Of a stretch of DNA of 10,033 nt, positions 7,401 to 10,033 are shown piece after piece. The stretch is from contig CAYLMM010000072.1 in assembly GCA_964384825.1 (NCBI GenBank), positions 1 to 10,033 on the forward strand, read 5' to 3'. Position numbers and translations under genes: made by a program. Every line of letters starts with the position of its first letter. Position 1 is the first letter of the stretch. The notes below the pieces were generated by a model, which did no database searches, was not told where the DNA came from, and was given only the letters and a program-made list of their open reading frames with translations. The stretch comes from CAYLMM01 sp964384825. Its GTDB lineage: Bacteria > Krumholzibacteriota > Krumholzibacteriia > LZORAL124-64-63.

Positions 7401-9350
7401 CTCGACCGCCAGCACCTCGGGCCCGAAGCGGCGGCCCCGGCAGTCGGGGCACGGGATCTCGACGTCGCCCAAGAAGTGCATCCCGATCTTCTCGACGCCC
7501 GCGCCCTGGCAGGTCTCGCAGCGGCCGCCCTTGTTGTTGAACGAGAAGCTGCCCTTGCCCAGGCCGCGGGCGATGGCCCCGGGTTCGGCGGCGAAGGTCG
7601 CGCGCACGGCGTCGAAAAGGCCGGTGTAGGTGGCCGGGTTGCTGCGCGGGGTGCGGCCGATGGGGGATTGGTCGACGGTGATCAGGCGGCGGATGCGGTC
7701 GGCGCCCGGGGCCGCGCCGTTCTCGACCGCGGCGATCAGTTCTTCCAGCAGCGACGACTTGCCGGCTCCCGAAACGCCGGTCACCACGTTCAGGGCCCCG
7801 AGGCGGAAATCCACGTCGAGGCCGTGCAGGTTGTGCCGCGTCGCGCCGCGCAGCGACAGCGGGCCGGCGCCGGCGCGGGGCGTCCGGTCGGAAACCGGCG
7901 TTCCCTCGCGCAGGCAGATGCGGGTCGGCGCCGCGGCCAGCCCGGGGTCGCCGGTGTCGGCGAGCAGGTCGGCGGGCGGACCGTTGAACAGCACCCGGCC
8001 GCCGCCGTCGCCCGCGCCGGGGCCGATGTCGATCAGCCGGTCGGCCGCCAGCATCGTGCGGCGGTCGTGCTCGACCACCAGCACCGAGTTGCCCTGGTCG
8101 ACCAGCCGGCGCAGGATCTTCAGCAGGCGGTCGTTGTCGCGGGGATGCAGCCCGACCGAGGGCTCGTCCAGCACGTAGGTCACCCCGCGCAGACCCGCCC
8201 CGACGATCGAGGCCAGCCGGATCCGCTGGGCCTCGCCGCCCGACAGCGTCGGCGCCCCGCGGTCGAGCGTCAGATAGTCCAGGCCCAGGTCGGCCAGCAG
8301 GCCGGTGCGGCGCAGGACGGCCGCGCGGATGTCCTCGCCCGCCGGCGCTTCGCGCTGGTCGAATTCCAGCCCCCGGCAGAAGCGGTCCAGCTCGGCGATG
8401 GTCATCGCGGCGGTCCCGGCGATCGTCCGGCCCCGGAACAGCACAGCCCGCGCCGCGTCCGAAAGACGCGTTCCTGCGCAGGCGGTGCAGGGCCCGGTCC
8501 GCGCGAAACGCAGGATGTTCCTGTTGCGGTCGCGCTGGAGGATCTGCGCCATCACCGGCACGATGCCGTGGTAGTGGCCCTCCTCGCGCGGCCGCGCCGT
8601 GATCCCGCTCCATTTCAGCCGCGATTCCAGGGTGTGCTTGCCGTAGGGGATCTTGATGCGGTCGCTGCCCTCGAGCACGACGCGGCGCTGCTCGGCGGTC
8701 AGATCGCGCCAGGGAATGTCCACCGAGAAGCCGTGGGCGCGGCAGACCCGGTCCAGCACCTCCATCGTGACCTGCGAGTAGATGATGTAGCCGCTGTCGG
8801 TGGTGATCTTCAGCGCGCCCTCGCGCAGGGTGCGGGCGGGGTCGGCGATCAGCAGTTCGGGATCGATGGCGTCCTCGACGCCCAGCCCGCGGCAGGCGGG
8901 GCAGGCGCCGGGCCCGTTGAACGAGAACAGGCCGCGCGAAAGGGGCGGAGCGTCGTCGCCGTCCGCGGCCGAGGGCCGTTCACCGAGCCGGGCGTAGAGC
9001 AGCCGCAGATGGTCGTACAGCTCGCTCAGGGTGCCGACGGTCGAGCGGGGATTGCGCACGGCGGTCTTCTGGTCGACCGCGATGGCGGGGCCGAGGTTCT
9101 CCAGCGAATCGGCCTCGGCCCGGCCGAGCTTGCCCAGCAGGCTGCGGGCGCGCGTCGAGAACGATTCCAGGTAGCGGCGCTGCCCCTCCACGCAGACGGT
9201 GTCGAAGGCCAGCGACGACTTGCCCGATCCCGAGACGCCGGTGATCACCACCAGCTGGTGGTGGGGGATGTCCAGATCGATCCGTTTCAGGTTGTGGGCG
9301 CGGGCGCCGCGGACGCGGATCGGGGGCGATGGATCGGACTTCGAGCGCAA
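4449..9350 (-). CDS. uvrA: Tandem-fused UvrA-like protein, four ABC ATPase cores, no UvrB-binding domain
   Basis: From the TTG at 9350 the product has 1633 residues, against about 940 for ordinary UvrA. It is two complete UvrA modules: about residues 10-807, an Ala/Gly/Pro-rich linker (808-839), then 840-1633. Each module has two ABC cores. Walker A sites (TGVSGSGKSS type) are at 37-46, 524-533, 866-875 and 1360-1369. Signatures are LSGGEAQ 369, LSGGEAQ 701, LSGGEAR 1192 and LSGGERQ 1544. LDEP Walker B sites are at 394, 727, 1217 and 1570, and switch histidines at 428, 761, 1251 and 1604. Zinc-type CxxC pairs are at 150/288, 611/634, 975/1113 and 1454/1477. In both modules only about 20 residues separate the LLYAR-like helix from FSFN, where canonical UvrA has about 145, so the UvrB-binding domain is missing. 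Family knowledge: UvrA proteins are DNA-damage-binding ATPases; UvrA2-type members lack this domain and are linked to damage or drug tolerance. A longer reading from ATG 9458 is possible. Confidence 0.9.
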   Translation of the reverse strand: MRSKSDPSPPIRVRGARAHNLKRIDLDIPHHQLVVITGVSGSGKSSLAFDTVCVEGQRRYLESFSTRARSLLGKLGRAEADSLENLGPAIAVDQKTAVRNPRSTVGTLSELYDHLRLLYARLGERPSAADGDDAPPLSRGLFSFNGPGACPACRGLGVEDAIDPELLIADPARTLREGALKITTDSGYIIYSQVTMEVLDRVCRAHGFSVDIPWRDLTAEQRRVVLEGSDRIKIPYGKHTLESRLKWSGITARPREEGHYHGIVPVMAQILQRDRNRNILRFARTGPCTACAGTRLSDAARAVLFRGRTIAGTAAMTIAELDRFCRGLEFDQREAPAGEDIRAAVLRRTGLLADLGLDYLTLDRGAPTLSGGEAQRIRLASIVGAGLRGVTYVLDEPSVGLHPRDNDRLLKILRRLVDQGNSVLVVEHDRRTMLAADRLIDIGPGAGDGGGRVLFNGPPADLLADTGDPGLAAAPTRICLREGTPVSDRTPRAGAGPLSLRGATRHNLHGLDVDFRLGALNVVTGVSGAGKSSLLEELIAAVENGAAPGADRIRRLITVDQSPIGRTPRSNPATYTGLFDAVRATFAAEPGAIARGLGKGSFSFNNKGGRCETCQGAGVEKIGMHFLGDVEIPCPDCRGRRFGPEVLAVEHRGKNIHQVLEMSIAAAARFFADSPKMAPMLDALVDLGLGYVALGQRSTTLSGGEAQRVKLAAELGRPRGRGALYVLDEPTTGLHAADVSLLLRALDRLVEAGNTVVVTEHDPDLIAAADHVIDLGPESGDAGGRLLYAGEPQGLARVADSATGRALTEARAGASLAAGTGAGAAPDAGAEPPVDPDAPIRLRGVRTHNLRGVDVDIPVGRITAVTGVSGSGKTSLAFDTLFAEGRARYAENFSTYVRQQLTGRDRPDLESCAGLMPAIAVGRGSAAPGPRSTVATSIGIHPLLRLMMSRAGEGFAGGERPLSSLFSFNGHQGACPECRGLGVRTVCDPRKLITHPERSLLDGALDGHKTGRYYGETDGRYVATLRKAGEELGIDFSRPWRELDDRARGIAFRGAGEREFDVVWRYKRGARKGKHLLTTPWVGFSALVEEEYSRKHADRRGEAMRAVMTDIRCSACGGLRLRPEALAVRVAGRSIADFCAMDIEGAADFFAAPGDESVVRLDQLRAEILLRLEALRDVGLEHLTLDRPTATLSGGEARRLQLARQLGAKLRGVVYVLDEPTLGLHPRDIRRLWTVIERLRDRGNTVVVVDHAPEVVLGADHVVDMGPGAGRLGGAVIAVGAPADIMESADSLTGGYLRSMRERGEIDESGALAEESAPPGSSRAASAESGAPALSIRGAHLHNLKNLDADLPVTGLTAVTGVSGSGKSSLIFGVIAASAAGGRPEGCTSITGLDAFAAVVPIRRGAAGAAGGGMPATATGVLDHIRKKMAALPEARAAKLTARHFSPNQKGGRCEECNGAGVVRVSMDFLADVQAVCPACRGRRFVPEVLACRLDGRSIADILQTDVAAAADLFADDPKIAGPLRLLDEIGLGYLQIGQSTGSLSGGERQRLHLAAELAAAGKGRKLFLLDEPAAGLHYADVERLGDLLRRLVDAGHAVIAAVHDRGIVRRADRVLELGPGGGARGGRIVGLG

Positions 9351-9354
9351 GATT

Positions 9355-9360
9355 CTCTCC
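9355..9360 (-). promoter_or_regulatory. Ribosome binding site for the TTG start of the uvrA-like gene
   Basis: On the minus strand GGAGAG is followed after four bases by TTG 9350. From there the protein reads into PIRVRGARAHNLK within about ten residues, as UvrA N-termini do. The upstream ATG codons are weaker: 9395 has no Shine-Dalgarno, and 9458 has only GGAG three bases away and adds 36 residues with no UvrA resemblance. Confidence 0.5.
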
Positions 9361-9390
9361 GGGTCTGGGTGGTCGAAGGGCGCGCAGGGA

Positions 9391-9419
9391 ACCATAGGCC
9401 GCGGCCGTGGTTTTGGCCA
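9391..9419 (-). promoter_or_regulatory. Candidate sigma70-like promoter for the uvrA-like gene
   Basis: On the minus strand TGGCCA (9414-9419) and TATGGT (9391-9396) are separated by exactly 17 bases, each matching the consensus at 4/6 positions. Transcription would begin near 9384, about 34 bases before the TTG start. That would place the ATGs at 9458 and 9395 upstream of the transcript and fits the shorter protein. I see no SOS-type (LexA) box around it. Confidence 0.3.
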
Positions 9420-9457
9420 GCGGCGGGCTCGGCCGGTCAGTGGCTCCGACGCCCGCA

Positions 9458-9486
9458 TTTACTCCGGCGCCGCCAGGATCTATCTT
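9458..9486 (+). promoter_or_regulatory. Candidate sigma70-like promoter for the MATE gene
   Basis: TTTACT (9458-9463) and TATCTT (9481-9486) are separated by 17 bases, each a 4/6 match to consensus. The predicted transcript start near 9493 leaves a leader of about 30 bases that carries the MATE ribosome binding site. The promoter is divergent from the uvrA-like gene, about 40 bases from its candidate promoter. Confidence 0.35.
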
Positions 9487-9511
9487 GGTGGGTCCGCACT
9501 TCCGCGCGTCC

Positions 9512-9519
9512 GAGAGGAG
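9512..9519 (+). promoter_or_regulatory. Ribosome binding site for the TTG start of the MATE gene
   Basis: GAGAGGAG is followed, after a 5-base spacer, by TTG 9525. The alternative ATG at 9555 is in the same frame but has no Shine-Dalgarno before it. The extra ten residues end in GRD, joining MTAGPMTGHLL to give the RDxTxGP start common in MATE proteins. Confidence 0.6.
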
Positions 9520-9524
9520 TTCCC

Positions 9525-10033
9525 TTGCCCCGTCCCGCCGTACACGGCCGCGACATGACCGCCGGCCCGATGACCGGCCATCTGCTGGCGGTGGCCTGGC
9601 CCGTCTCGGTCTCGTTCCTGCTGCAGACCCTCTACAACCTCGTCGACGCCTTCTGGCTGGGCAAGCTGGGCAAGACCGCCATCGTCGCGCCGACGGTCAC
9701 GATGAACATCGTGTTCATCGGCATCGCCCTGGCGATGGGATTGGGGCAGGCGGGCACGACTCTGATCAGCCAGTTCCGGGGCGCCGGCCGCGAGCGGGAT
9801 ATGGGCCGCGCCGCCGGCCAGACGCTCATCCTGCAGCTGCTGGCCGGAGTGATCGTCGCGGCGCTGGGCCTGATCTTCGCCGAACCCCTGCTGCGCCTGC
9901 TGCGGACCCCCTCCGACGCCTTCGCCGAATCGCTGGTCTACATGCGCTGGATCCTGGCCGGCGTGCCGCTGATGTTCATCTTCTTCGTCTACCAGGGGAT
10001 CTACACCGGCCTCGGCGACACGGTCGGGCCGAT
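9525..10033 (+). CDS. MATE family efflux transporter, N-terminal part (3' end outside window)
   Basis: The frame is open from TTG 9525 to the right edge, giving 169 residues of a protein that is normally about 450. After RDMTAGPMTGHLL the sequence runs FLLQTLYNLVDAFWLGKLG (31-49), the hallmark first-helix motif of prokaryotic MATE (NorM/DinF-like) exporters. Helices follow at about 18-40, 52-76, 96-118 and 131-155, with the intracellular loop ISQFRGAGRERDMGRAAGQT. The last visible segment, YQGIYTGLGDT, is also typical. Family knowledge: these are inner-membrane Na+ or H+ antiporters that expel cationic drugs and other toxic compounds; substrate and coupling ion cannot be told from this part. 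It is divergent from the uvrA-like gene, with a 174-base shared upstream region. The start was chosen by its ribosome binding site and by similarity. Confidence 0.88.
   Translation, partial: MPRPAVHGRDMTAGPMTGHLLAVAWPVSVSFLLQTLYNLVDAFWLGKLGKTAIVAPTVTMNIVFIGIALAMGLGQAGTTLISQFRGAGRERDMGRAAGQTLILQLLAGVIVAALGLIFAEPLLRLLRTPSDAFAESLVYMRWILAGVPLMFIFFVYQGIYTGLGDTVGP

Noticed and set aside
5884..8613. A 909-residue open frame on the minus strand inside the uvrA-like gene
   Set aside because: It is in a different frame from the clear UvrA reading and is almost all Arg, Ala, Gly and Pro with no family motif. Long shadow frames are expected in GC-rich DNA.
4449..9350. An anti-phage or other defence system built around the four-core ATPase
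   Set aside because: All motifs are of the UvrA type and no nuclease, toxin or other defence gene is next to it. The neighbours are a channel and an exporter.
9397..9406. GGCCGCGGCC perfect 10-base palindrome in the candidate uvrA promoter spacer, as an operator
   Set aside because: At this base composition a 10-base palindrome is expected by chance about every 500-600 positions, and no second copy lies near it.
9351..9524. A LexA/SOS box upstream of the uvrA-like gene
   Set aside because: I looked for CTGT-N8-ACAG and GAAC-N4-GTTC type sites and saw none. Other phyla use other boxes, so this does not exclude damage control.

Overview
The window comes from a GC-rich (by eye about two thirds G+C) bacterial chromosome. 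Coding density is high, Shine-Dalgarno motifs are clear, and at least two genes probably start at TTG. The families present (GH38 alpha-mannosidase, DMT/EamA exporter, MtfA/M90 peptidase, MscS channel, tandem UvrA, MATE exporter) suggest a didermal bacterium. I cannot name a phylum from the sequence alone. There are no rRNAs, tRNAs, insertion sequences, CRISPR arrays or phage genes.

Layout, left to right. Positions 3-1763 (+) hold the C-terminal two thirds or so of a GH38 alpha-mannosidase whose catalytic domain lies off the left edge. After a 58-base gap with a GC-only hairpin comes a 293-residue DMT/EamA transporter (1822-2703, +). It is coupled by a stop/start overlap to an MtfA-type zinc peptidase (2703-3479, +). 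These three genes run in one direction and may be one operon. Facing them is an MscS-type mechanosensitive channel (4291 down to 3446, -), whose last codons overlap the end of mtfA by 34 bases. Upstream of mscS is a 157-base spacer with a C-rich (transcript strand) segment and an AT-rich island. A very large UvrA-family gene (9350 down to 4449, -) follows. A 174-base divergent spacer then separates it from a MATE exporter (9525 onward, +) that is cut by the right edge.

The most notable gene is the UvrA homologue. It is two complete UvrA-like modules in one polypeptide of about 1633 residues, with four ABC ATPase cores and four zinc-binding cysteine pairs-of-pairs. Both modules lack the UvrB-binding insertion of canonical UvrA. 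The second module has lost several conserved DNA-contact and ATPase-flanking residues that the first keeps. Fused UvrA2-type proteins of this kind have been recognised before as a class, but their function is poorly defined. The divergent pairing with a MATE exporter fits a drug- or genotoxin-tolerance role, which is inference only. The rest of the window looks like ordinary chromosomal housekeeping and transport content. I see no clear defence system or other wholly new system.
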